From Propionibacteriaceae bacterium (GTDB lineage Bacteria; Actinomycetota; Actinomycetes; Propionibacteriales; Propionibacteriaceae), in NCBI GenBank assembly GCA_021323255.1, contig JAJTCL010000041.1, forward strand, positions 1 through 12,815: a stretch of 12,815 nt of DNA, given 5' to 3'. The translations under genes and the position numbers were made by a program. A model generated the notes under the pieces. It ran no database searches. It was not told the DNA's origin and saw nothing but the letters and a program-made list of their open reading frames with translations. Of this stretch, positions 5,998 through 12,515 are shown piece by piece (the first letter of the stretch is position 1; every line of letters starts with the position of its first letter).

Positions 5998-6350
5998 GTG
6001 CTTCCGACCCCAGGAATGGACAAACCCGCGAGCTGACAACGCGCACTCTGCAACAGACCCTTCCTCGCAGGTCGGGTTGAGACAGGAAGCATGTTGGCCG
6101 GGTGGACAAATCCGGCGCTCGCGGGTTCGGGTGGTGGCTGTGGATTAGCCGGCCGCACGCGACCAGTTTCTACACAGTCGGGAGCGGCTAGCTGGCCGTC
6201 ACCTCACATGTCCAAGAGTCATTCATTCTTTGGACCACCTCCTTTCCGTGTCCCACTAAGGTATGCGCGCGTACGGGTCGGGTCAACGGACTTTGCGGAA
6301 TGTGGTCGCTGGCGAGTACGCGCCGCCTAGGACCGCGAGCTGTACCTAGG
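5998..6350. other. Non-coding stretch between ligB and the aldolase remnant
   Basis: No frame here looks coding. An 11-bp perfect inverted repeat, AACCCGCGAGC (6023-6033) and GCTCGCGGGTT (6117-6127), brackets a direct repeat of TGGACAAA followed by YCCG (6017-6024 and 6103-6110). CTTCCT (6060-6065) and AGGAAG (6084-6089) form a weaker dyad inside it. GTCCAA (6210-6215) and TTGGAC (6230-6235) form another small dyad. CCTAGG occurs twice, 19 bases apart (6326 and 6345). The stretch may contain the decayed 5' two thirds of the aldolase gene, but I could not recover aldolase residues upstream of about 6350 in any frame. No tRNA or terminator was recognised. Confidence 0.45.
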
Positions 6351-6361
6351 TTGTTCACGCT

Positions 6362-6710
6362 GTGCATGGCAAGCACCTTGCCGTCGCTGTGGGCTCATCG
6401 CATGCTATGACCGACCGCCACGCTGCACTGGATCTCGAGGTGATGAGCGCGCTCCGGGCTGCGGTACCGGTGCCCTTGGTTTTGCACGGTTCCTCCGGTG
6501 TGCCCGACGAGGAGCTGGTGCGCGCCGTCAAGGCCGACATGACCAAGATCAACATCGCGACGCACCTCAATCAGGTGTTCACCAACTCTGTTCGGGCGAC
6601 ATTGGCGGCCAATCCATCGTTGGTCGACAGCCCGACGCTACCTCGGCCCAGCTCGTGACGAGGTCGCCGCCGAAGCAGCATGGTTGCTGCGTATGTTCAG
6701 AGATCTTTGA
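6362..6710 (+). pseudogene. Class II fructose-bisphosphate aldolase remnant
   Basis: Only the C-terminal part of a class II, zinc-dependent aldolase of the FbaA/GatY type remains. The frame from 6362 reads HLAVAVGSSHAM, then VPLVLHGSSGVPDEELVRAV and KINIATHLNQVFTNSVRATL. The LHGSSG segment carries the family's zinc-binding histidine and phosphate loop, and the KINIATHLN segment corresponds to the conserved NIGT-type phosphate-binding region. At about 6629 one extra base shifts the frame: the 6362 frame stops at 6656-6658, while the next frame continues the family sequence (RRYLGPARDEVAAEAAWLLR) to a TGA at 6708-6710. The N-terminal domain, with the catalytic aspartate and other zinc ligands, is missing and an in-frame stop lies at 6347-6349. 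The gene is therefore broken twice. Its end overlaps the photolyase gene on the other strand by 14 bases. Confidence 0.85.
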
Positions 6711-8097
6711 CGACGGCATAGCGGTCTAACGCCTCCTTGCGCTCGACGGCGTGAACCACAATCGGCTCCGGATAGCCGTTCAGCGTGCCTTGCGGCGCCG
6801 TCCAGGGATGGTGCACGTGTTCGATCGACATCTCGGCGAGCTCCGGTACATACAGCCTGATGTAGCTGGCGTCGGGGTCGAACTTCTCAGCCTGCGTAGT
6901 GGGATTGAAGATCCTGAAATAAGGTGCCGCGTCGGTGCCGCAGCCGGCCACCCACTGCCAGTTGAGCTGGTTCTGCGCGATGTCTCCGTCGCGCAGATGC
7001 TCCATGAACCAGCGAGCGCCATGCCACCATCCGATGTGCAAATCCTTGATCAGGAATGAGGCAACGACCATCCGCACTCGATTGTGCATCCAGCCCTCCG
7101 CGAGGAGTTGACGCATGCCAGCGTCGACGAGGGGGTAGCCGGTCTTGCCGTCCTGCCAGGCCCTGAGTCGCTGAGCAGCGGTCTCAAGCCGCTGCGGATC
7201 ATCGGTCGGCATCTTGCTGAACTCAGGACGGATTGGCTCACCCACTGCATCGGGCCGCTGGAACAAGACGTCAGCGAAGAAATCGCGCCAGGCAATCTGT
7301 CGCGCCAGGGCCGCGGCGCTCTTCGAGCGTAACCCAGCGAGATCGTGCAGCACCGTTCGCGGGTGCAGGTGCCCCCAACGCAGCGCGATAGAGAGGTGCG
7401 AGGTCGCATCAGCCCCAGGAAAGTCATGGAGCCGGCCGTACTCGGCAAGTCCGTTGGAGTCGCTGTGCAGCCAGTTCCGCCACGCCGCCCTCGCTGGTCC
7501 TTCGCCGGCGAGCGAGTCAAGGGTCTCATTCGGAGCGTCCAAGCGGACTCGATCATCGACCTGCAGCCACTGCACGGCGCCTGCCGCAATCTCTGGGGCG
7601 GGCTCGCGGATCCCGTGCGCTCTCCAAGCACGATGGAACGCACCGAACACTTGGAAGGCCCGGCCGGAGTCGTTCTTCAGCGTGCCAGGTGCGACGGCGT
7701 ACGGTGATCCCGTCCGGACCAGTTCGATTCCCTGTGCGCGGAGCTTCTCCGCAACGTGGTGGTCTCGTGACCGCCCGTACGGGCCGAAGTCGGCGCTGAT
7801 GTGTACCCGTTGGACCTCGTACGCCTTCGCGAGGTATGGAACCACGACAGCGGGATTGCCGCTCATCACGCTGAGTCCGAGCCCGCCGGCACTGCGCAGG
7901 TCGCGATCGAGTGCATACAGAGCAGCCATCAGCCAGTCTCGCCGAACCTGGCCAGCGGGAACCAGCAGCTGTGGATCGAGCACGAAGATCGGCAGGACCG
8001 CCTCACCGTCGTCAATTGCTGAACGGAGGGCAGGATTGTCGGCCAGTCGGAGGTCGCGTCGTGCCCACCAGATCGCAACATGTCCCTCCGAGCCCAT
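6697..8097 (-). CDS. phr: Deoxyribodipyrimidine photolyase, class I CPD type
   Basis: The enzyme reverses UV-induced cyclobutane pyrimidine dimers in DNA using FADH- and blue light. The 466 residues are the usual length. The alpha/beta antenna domain starts VAIWWARRDLRLADNPAL (residues 7-24). The helical FAD domain contains the W314-starting WQDGKTGYPLVDAGMRQL, GWMHNRVRMVVASFLIKDLH (335-354), and GCGTDAAPYFRIFNPTTQ (385-402). N376 and W380 match the flavin-proximal Asn378 and Trp382 of Escherichia coli photolyase, and W357 matches Trp359. The distal Trp306 position has no tryptophan here: none lies between residues 275 and 313. Which antenna pigment is bound cannot be read from sequence. The ATG at 8097 fits the family start; its ribosome-binding site is weak. 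It is divergent from the IdeR-type gene and convergent with the aldolase remnant. Confidence 0.95.
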   Translation of the reverse strand: MGSEGHVAIWWARRDLRLADNPALRSAIDDGEAVLPIFVLDPQLLVPAGQVRRDWLMAALYALDRDLRSAGGLGLSVMSGNPAVVVPYLAKAYEVQRVHISADFGPYGRSRDHHVAEKLRAQGIELVRTGSPYAVAPGTLKNDSGRAFQVFGAFHRAWRAHGIREPAPEIAAGAVQWLQVDDRVRLDAPNETLDSLAGEGPARAAWRNWLHSDSNGLAEYGRLHDFPGADATSHLSIALRWGHLHPRTVLHDLAGLRSKSAAALARQIAWRDFFADVLFQRPDAVGEPIRPEFSKMPTDDPQRLETAAQRLRAWQDGKTGYPLVDAGMRQLLAEGWMHNRVRMVVASFLIKDLHIGWWHGARWFMEHLRDGDIAQNQLNWQWVAGCGTDAAPYFRIFNPTTQAEKFDPDASYIRLYVPELAEMSIEHVHHPWTAPQGTLNGYPEPIVVHAVERKEALDRYAVVKDL

Positions 8098-8181
8098 CGT
8101 CTAATCTTGCCTGGGGCATCAGTGTTTTTCGCAAGCGTCGGGCACTCAGGGCCTGCGGGATGGATCGGGCGATGGGGTAGA

Positions 8182-8217
8182 CCCTCCTCTCAGTGGCACG
8201 AGAGTGAACAAAGAGGG
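8182..8217 (+). promoter_or_regulatory. Two-tier hairpin upstream of the IdeR-type gene
   Basis: CTCTC (8187-8191) pairs with GAGAG (8200-8204), and directly outside it CCCTC (8182-8186) pairs with GAGGG (8213-8217), with an eight-base bulge on the 3' side. The structure lies 45 bases before the GTG start, in the 164-base divergent gap shared with the photolyase gene. It could be a leader RNA fold. No convincing DtxR/IdeR iron box or promoter pair was found in the gap. Confidence 0.3.
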
Positions 8218-8261
8218 CGGGTTTCCAAGCGCGATGCACGAGCGAAGACAATAGGAGAGAC

Positions 8262-8957
8262 GTGAGCGACCTGATCGACACCACTGAGATGTACCTCCGC
8301 ACCATCTATGAGCTGGAGGAGGAAGGGATCGTTCCCCTTCGGGCGCGGATCGCCGAGCGCCTTCATCAAAGTGGCCCGACAGTGTCGCAAACCGTTGCCC
8401 GGATGGAGCGTGACAACCTCGTGCACGTACTGGGTGACCGTCATCTGCAGCTAACCGACGAGGGCCGGATGCGTGCGACCCGAGTGATGCGGAAGCATCG
8501 CCTGGCCGAGCGGCTCCTGATAGACGTCATCGGGCTGGATTGGGAGAAGGTGCACGACGAGGCTTGCCGGTGGGAGCACGTTATTTCTGAAGATGTGGAG
8601 CGCAGGCTCGTCGACCTGCTCAACACGCCAACTCTGTCGCCGTACGGCAACCCCATCCCCGGGCTCGAGGAGCTCGGAGTGAGCACTGCCACCGAGCCGT
8701 TCCGGGACGGGAATGAGCAGTTGCAGGACATCGTCAGCAGCGCGACCGCTCCGACCAGGGTCATCATCGAGCGGATGAGCGAGGAGATCCAAAAGGACGT
8801 GGAGATGATGGGCACGCTGCGGCAGGCCGGTATTCAGCCGGGTGCTGTGGTCAGTGCTGAGCTTGGGGGATTGGGGGTCCGGCTCAAGGCTGCCGGTTCG
8901 CCCGGCTGCGAGATCGACCGAGAAGCATCAACTCACCTGTTTGTGTCGCGCGTGTAA
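8262..8957 (+). CDS. ideR: Iron-dependent transcriptional repressor, IdeR/DtxR family
   Basis: IdeR binds Fe(II), dimerises and represses siderophore and iron-uptake genes while activating iron storage. The 231-residue protein has the N-terminal winged helix (residues 1-73) with LRARIAERLHQSGPTVSQTV, the dimerisation domain (74-140) with MRKHRLAERLLIDVIGLDW and CRWEHVISEDVERRLVDLL, and a C-terminal SH3-like domain. Metal site 1 (H79, E83, H98) and site 2 (M10, C102, E105, H106) are all present, and E174 and Q177 fit the SH3-domain ligands E172 and Q175 of mycobacterial IdeR. The cysteine at site 2 indicates an iron rather than manganese sensor. GTG at 8262 matches the family start, with AGGAG at 8253-8257. 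The next gene overlaps its stop codon, so the two are probably translated together. Confidence 0.93.
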   Translation: MSDLIDTTEMYLRTIYELEEEGIVPLRARIAERLHQSGPTVSQTVARMERDNLVHVLGDRHLQLTDEGRMRATRVMRKHRLAERLLIDVIGLDWEKVHDEACRWEHVISEDVERRLVDLLNTPTLSPYGNPIPGLEELGVSTATEPFRDGNEQLQDIVSSATAPTRVIIERMSEEIQKDVEMMGTLRQAGIQPGAVVSAELGGLGVRLKAAGSPGCEIDREASTHLFVSRV

Positions 8958-9754
8958 TGGCCCCGCGAGAAGATTTCGCGGTGAACAGCGATGAGGTGAA
9001 CTGGCGGAGCTACCTTGCGGAATTTCACCGCGAGCGGGCAGGGATCGCCGAGGCTGTGCTCTCCCGGGCTCTTGCCGGGGACCATTCGCCGTACCGCTGG
9101 CTTGCCCGCGCAGTGTCGGCAAACGCGAGCACCGTGCTGGACCTCGCGTGTGGATCTGGTCCGATGTCGCGTGAGCTCGCTCTTCCGGGACGTACCGTCA
9201 TCGGTTTGGATCTCTCTGAATATGAGCTGGCGTTGGCGGCAGATCGGGGGCCCGGACCATGGATCCTGGCCGATGGTTTGCAGCTTCCTATCAAAGACGA
9301 ATGCATCGACGCCGTTACCAGCTCAATGGGATTGGTCGTCGTCCAACCGCTGTCCCGAGTCGTGGAGGAGGTGGCGCGTGTGTTGCGCCCAGGCGGAGTG
9401 TTGGCCGCGATTGCCCCGGGAATCCGGCCACTCGGACCTCGCGACCTCAGGGTGCTCACCCGGATCAATGGCCGGTTGAGAACGAAGCCGCAGTTTCCGG
9501 GGCCGGTGGAACTGACCGGCTTTGCCAAGACGCTGGCTCAGTACGGGATGCGGACCGTTGAGGATGCCCGCGAACGGTACCGCTTCAGCATCCGTTCCCG
9601 CGCCGATGCCGAACTGATGATGTCAGCGCTTTACCTGCCGAACACGCGCTGGTCGCGAGTTGAGAGCGCGATCGAGTACCTCGAGGACCGCCTGAAGCGG
9701 CACGAGGCGGTCGAGGTGGCGATCCCGATGCGTCGGCTCGTTGCGATCAAATAG
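8957..9754 (+). CDS. Class I SAM-dependent methyltransferase, substrate unknown
   Basis: The 265-residue protein has the Rossmann-like SAM-binding fold of the methyltransferase 11/25 type. Motif I is VLDLACGSGPMSREL (residues 60-74), the acidic residue after beta 2 is in VIGLDLSEYE (81-90), motif II is ADGLQLPIKDECIDAV (105-120), and VARVLRPGGVLAAIAPG (139-155) is the post-motif loop. The C-terminal 100 residues are less conserved and may bind the substrate. There is no membrane segment or signal peptide. The ATG at 8957 shares its A with the TAA of the ideR-type gene. A GTG at 8981 just after a small hairpin (8963-8968 with 8976-8981) is an alternative start. Coupling to an iron regulator is suggestive, but the acceptor cannot be deduced. 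It may instead act on a small molecule unrelated to iron. Confidence 0.85.
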   Translation: MAPREDFAVNSDEVNWRSYLAEFHRERAGIAEAVLSRALAGDHSPYRWLARAVSANASTVLDLACGSGPMSRELALPGRTVIGLDLSEYELALAADRGPGPWILADGLQLPIKDECIDAVTSSMGLVVVQPLSRVVEEVARVLRPGGVLAAIAPGIRPLGPRDLRVLTRINGRLRTKPQFPGPVELTGFAKTLAQYGMRTVEDARERYRFSIRSRADAELMMSALYLPNTRWSRVESAIEYLEDRLKRHEAVEVAIPMRRLVAIK

Positions 9755-9964
9755 TGCCGTTTATGGCCGCTCGCGCATCGCGCTTTTGCCGTCGTTGTCG
9801 TCGCTCGCGGACGGAAGAACTCCTCATCTCGCTCCTCCTCCGCGGCGGCGCGCGATTACCGACGCTCGCAGCCGGTGTGGAATAGGTGTGAGTCGCCGGC
9901 GGTTGAGACAGTGGCTGCCGCAAACGCCCCTATCAGCAGTCCATTCGTCACGAGGAGCATAGGC

Positions 9965-10345
9965 ATGGCAACGATTGAGATCTCTGCCGATAACTTCGAG
10001 GAGACCGTCACCGACAACGACATTGTCTTGGTGGACTTCTGGGCCGAATGGTGTGGACCGTGTAAGCGATTCGGGCCCATCTATGAGAAGGCCTCCGATG
10101 AGTACGACGGGATCGTCTTCGCCAAGCTGGATACCGACGCGCACCCTGAGCTGACCGGCATGCTCGGTATTGAGGGTATTCCGACGCTGATGGCCTTCCG
10201 GGAAGGTGTGCTGGTCTTCAACCAGGCGGGCGCGTTACCCGGCCACGCCTTGAAGCAGGTCGTGGATGCCGTCAAGGGCCTCGACATGGTCGAGGTGCAC
10301 GCTCAGGTCGCCAAGCTTCAGGCAGAGCACAGTCACGAGGCGTAA
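9965..10345 (+). CDS. trxA: Thioredoxin
   Basis: Thioredoxins reduce protein disulfides in the cytoplasm, using electrons from thioredoxin reductase. The 126-residue protein contains VLVDFWAEWCGPCKRFGPIY (residues 21-40) with the redox pair C30 and C33, and the cis-proline in GIEGIPTLM (P73). The C-terminus runs about 15 residues past the usual thioredoxin end with a hydrophilic helix (VEVHAQVAKLQAEHSHEA), so it is slightly longer than the 105-110 residue standard. No signal peptide is present. The ATG at 9965 has GAGGAG at 9952-9957 at ideal spacing; the frame is open further upstream, but that part does not match the family. The gene ends 13 bases inside the nucleoside hydrolase gene of the other strand. 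The 210 bases before it hold no clear promoter. Confidence 0.94.
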   Translation: MATIEISADNFEETVTDNDIVLVDFWAEWCGPCKRFGPIYEKASDEYDGIVFAKLDTDAHPELTGMLGIEGIPTLMAFREGVLVFNQAGALPGHALKQVVDAVKGLDMVEVHAQVAKLQAEHSHEA

Positions 10346-11289
10346 CCCTCGATCGTTTTGACGAAGGCTGACGCGACCTGCGCAATGTCTAGATCAACAA
10401 CAACCGCAATCCTGGGCCAGAGATCGGGTTCAGCGGCGTCGCGTGGCCCAGGACGCTGATCGATAATCGTTTGCCCGCGGCCGATGCCCACGAGGTTGAC
10501 CCGCACGGGGAACTTGCCAGTAGCGAAGAGTTCTGGGTTGGTGAGCAGAATCAGGGCACCGGCATCGCCGAGCAAGCCCACATAGCGATTCGACTCCTCC
10601 GACCTCGGCCGACGTCGATAAAGAAGCTCACCAGCCAGCCGGACTGCTGAATGACCATGAGCGCGGAAGCGGTCGGCATCGGCCCGGTCCACGGTAGGAC
10701 GGCTGAATGCTTCGAGTCCGTACAGAGTGATCGGGACGGGTGACTGGATGACACACTGCGCCGCCTCCGGGTCCTGCCAGACGTTGAACTCTGCGAGGGC
10801 GGTCACGTTGCCTCCGGCGGTGGCGCCACCCATGAAGATGATGTGGTCAAGTCGGGTAGCCACTTCCGGATACATGGTGAGCAGCAGTGCGACGTTGGTC
10901 TTGGGGGCAAGGGTGACCAAAGTCACCCGCTGAGTGGAAGCCATGATCAACTGATGCAGTAGCTCCACCGCGTGCAGAGGTGAGCGCTGCCGGGAGGTGG
11001 CCGGTAGCCGAATCCCGCCCAGCCCATCGACGCCGTGAGACTTGCCGGTTCGCCGGGCGCTTTCGAGGAGTGGCTGAAAGGCGCCCGCCGCGACAGGGAT
11101 GCCTGTTGCGCCTGCAGCGTCCAGCACCTTACAGGTGTTGATCACGACCTGGTCGATGGGGACGTTCCCGGCGACGCAGCTGATGCCGAGCACTTCCAGC
11201 TCGGGGTGGCCCAAGGCGTAGAGGATCGCGAGAGCATCGTCCGTGCCGGTGTCGACATCCAGCAGAATGCGCCTCGGCACACCAGACAT
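10333..11289 (-). CDS. Inosine-uridine-type nucleoside hydrolase
   Basis: Family members hydrolyse the N-glycosidic bond of ribonucleosides and serve in salvage. From the ATG at 11289 the product is 318 residues. The calcium/ribose site is seen in LLDVDTGTDDALAILYAL (9-26; D11, D13, D17, D18), SHGVDGLGG (84-92), IIFMGGA (150-156) and AEFNVWQDPEAA (166-177; E167, N169), and D242 matches the C-terminal calcium ligand. The histidine that precedes that aspartate and protonates the leaving base in classical purine/inosine-uridine hydrolases (His241) is G241 here. It may thus act on other substrates or use another acid. The open frame extends 25 codons further, but that part is unlike the family; a GTG at 11280 is another possible start. 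No signal peptide. Tail to tail with the thioredoxin gene, divergent from the flavodiiron-like gene. Confidence 0.9.
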   Translation of the reverse strand: MSGVPRRILLDVDTGTDDALAILYALGHPELEVLGISCVAGNVPIDQVVINTCKVLDAAGATGIPVAAGAFQPLLESARRTGKSHGVDGLGGIRLPATSRQRSPLHAVELLHQLIMASTQRVTLVTLAPKTNVALLLTMYPEVATRLDHIIFMGGATAGGNVTALAEFNVWQDPEAAQCVIQSPVPITLYGLEAFSRPTVDRADADRFRAHGHSAVRLAGELLYRRRPRSEESNRYVGLLGDAGALILLTNPELFATGKFPVRVNLVGIGRGQTIIDQRPGPRDAAEPDLWPRIAVVVDLDIAQVASAFVKTIEGYAS

Positions 11290-11410
11290 GCTCCCAGACC
11301 ACCCATCCGGACATCGAGACGGCCAGTCGCGCGGCAGGAACGTCGACCGGCGTCGAAATCGCAATCAGACCCGAGCTGCCTCTACATGGGTGCGGGAGAT
11401 TCCCGGGACG

Positions 11411-11440
11411 CGGGCGAGAACGCCCGGCCTCGAGCGCTCG
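11411..11440. promoter_or_regulatory. Hairpin plus palindrome in the divergent gap
   Basis: CGGGCG (11411-11416) pairs with CGCCCG (11421-11426) over AGAA, and five bases later CGAGCGCTCG (11431-11440) is a perfect 10-bp palindrome. They lie near the middle of the 245-base gap between the nucleoside hydrolase start and the flavodiiron-like start. The palindrome could be a repressor operator acting on either direction, but this is only a structural observation. Confidence 0.3.
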
Positions 11441-11477
11441 GAGGCTGCCATTGAGCCGTCCCGCTTGCTCAGTTCTC

Positions 11478-11507
11478 TTGTGTTCGAGCGAGGAGCCGCG
11501 AGATTAT
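11478..11507 (+). promoter_or_regulatory. Weak candidate promoter for the flavodiiron-like gene
   Basis: TTGTGT at 11478-11483 and GATTAT at 11502-11507 are 18 bases apart. Each matches the sigma-A consensus only partly. Transcription would start about 20 bases before the ATG at 11535. A GGGG run at 11526-11529 is the only ribosome-binding-site candidate for that gene. Confidence 0.28.
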
Positions 11508-11534
11508 TGACCAACAGTCGGATGTGGGGCACAT

Positions 11535-12350
11535 ATGCAATCGCCAATTCGAGTCGCCGATGAGACGTTCGTCATTCCTATGCCGTTTGAGATCCCCGGG
11601 TTCGGCATTCTTTACATCAATTCCATGGTCATCCGTGGCCAGGAGCCCATCCTGGTGGAGACGAGTGCGCCCATTGTTCGAGACGACTATCTCCAAGCGG
11701 CCTTCTCGTTGGTGGACCCCAAGGACGTACGGTGGATCTTTTTGAGCCATGATGACCGCGACCACTCCGGCAACATCATGCAGGTTCTGGAGGCGTGCCC
11801 GAATGCCAGGCTCGTCACGAACTTCGTCGGGCTCGGCAGGATGACCGAGGAGTTCGACCTTCCACCTCCCAGGATGTACTTCGTCAACGATGGCGAAAGC
11901 TTCAGCGTCGGAGATCGCACGTTGGCGGCTATCCGGCCGCCGTATTACGACTCACCTGCGACGCGCGGCCTCTGGGACGCGACCACCGGCGTCTATTATG
12001 CGGCCGATGCATTTGGCGCAGTGGTTCCAGGGGAGTGTGAGTACGTCCGCGATGTCGATGCGGACGTCTACACCACGGGCTTCAACTGGTTCAACCGTGC
12101 GAATAGCCCATGGCACGAGATCACCGACCCCACCAAGGTAAACGCTGTTGTCGACCGGATCCGGCGCTTGGAACCGCAGGTCATCGTCTCAGCGCATGGA
12201 CCGTCGGCAGTGGACAGCTCCGACAAGCTCTGCGCAATGCTTGCCGAGATCGCGACCATGGATCCCTTGGTTCTGCCCAACCAAGCGGAATTCGAGCAGA
12301 TGCTGTCCGCAATGGAAGCCGCGGAGCCCCCGGTAGCCCCGCCGGTCTAG
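11535..12350 (+). CDS. Metallo-beta-lactamase-fold protein related to the flavodiiron domain
   Basis: The 271 residues match the di-iron, oxygen- or NO-binding N-terminal domain of flavodiiron proteins (FprA/ROO type). The N-terminus has INSMVIRGQEPILVET, as in that family. The metal motif is H72-x-D74-x-D76-H77 in FLSHDDRDHSGN, with aspartate where flavodiiron proteins usually have glutamate. The bridging aspartate is D158 in YAADAFGAVV, and the last histidine is H221 in VSAHGPS. The region that supplies the remaining histidine in classical members (HWPDS-like) reads PPYYDS at 135-140, so that ligand appears to be lost. No flavodoxin domain follows: after H221 there is only a short helical and Pro/Ala-rich tail. 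If redox-active, it would need a separate FMN or other electron donor. It could alternatively be a hydrolase or an oxygen sensor. Start chosen at the ATG at 11535. Confidence 0.82.
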   Translation: MQSPIRVADETFVIPMPFEIPGFGILYINSMVIRGQEPILVETSAPIVRDDYLQAAFSLVDPKDVRWIFLSHDDRDHSGNIMQVLEACPNARLVTNFVGLGRMTEEFDLPPPRMYFVNDGESFSVGDRTLAAIRPPYYDSPATRGLWDATTGVYYAADAFGAVVPGECEYVRDVDADVYTTGFNWFNRANSPWHEITDPTKVNAVVDRIRRLEPQVIVSAHGPSAVDSSDKLCAMLAEIATMDPLVLPNQAEFEQMLSAMEAAEPPVAPPV

Positions 12351-12515
12351 GTTCATGAGACGACTGGTCTCGGGATCAGAGCACGACTGACTTGAGGCTC
12401 GGTGTCAACCGCTCGCAGCTCCTTGCGTGGAGGGTGTTGCGGCCCAGTGATATGCGGCCGGCAGCTGGCTGAGGATCTCTGCGCCGCGTATCAGTAGCAG
12501 AAGGAGCCTGTGGGA

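Noticed and set aside
6139..6147. TGTGGATTA, one base from a DnaA box
   Set aside because: It is a single imperfect copy with no cluster, no AT-rich element and no dnaA or dnaN nearby, so no origin is supported.
7214..8104. A 296-codon open frame on the + strand opposite the photolyase gene
   Set aside because: It is Ser/Arg/Pro-rich with no recognisable domain, and the - strand frame encodes a full canonical photolyase. It is a by-product of GC-rich codon use.
8101..8115. Possible iron box (CTAATCTTGCCTGG) before the photolyase and IdeR-type genes
   Set aside because: Only half-site similarity to the DtxR/IdeR consensus; the dyad is not preserved.
9755..9800. GCGC-ATC-GCGC followed by TTTT after the methyltransferase gene as a terminator
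   Set aside because: The stem is only four pairs and the T run is short, too weak to call.
11290..11364. N-terminal extension of the nucleoside hydrolase to an upstream ATG at 11364
   Set aside because: The added 25 residues are Arg/Trp/Ser-rich and unlike the family, which begins shortly before the D-x-D-x-G-x-D-D motif.
12423..12453. TTGCGT and TGATAT as a promoter for the monooxygenase-like gene
   Set aside because: The spacer of 19 and poor -10 match make it no better than chance.
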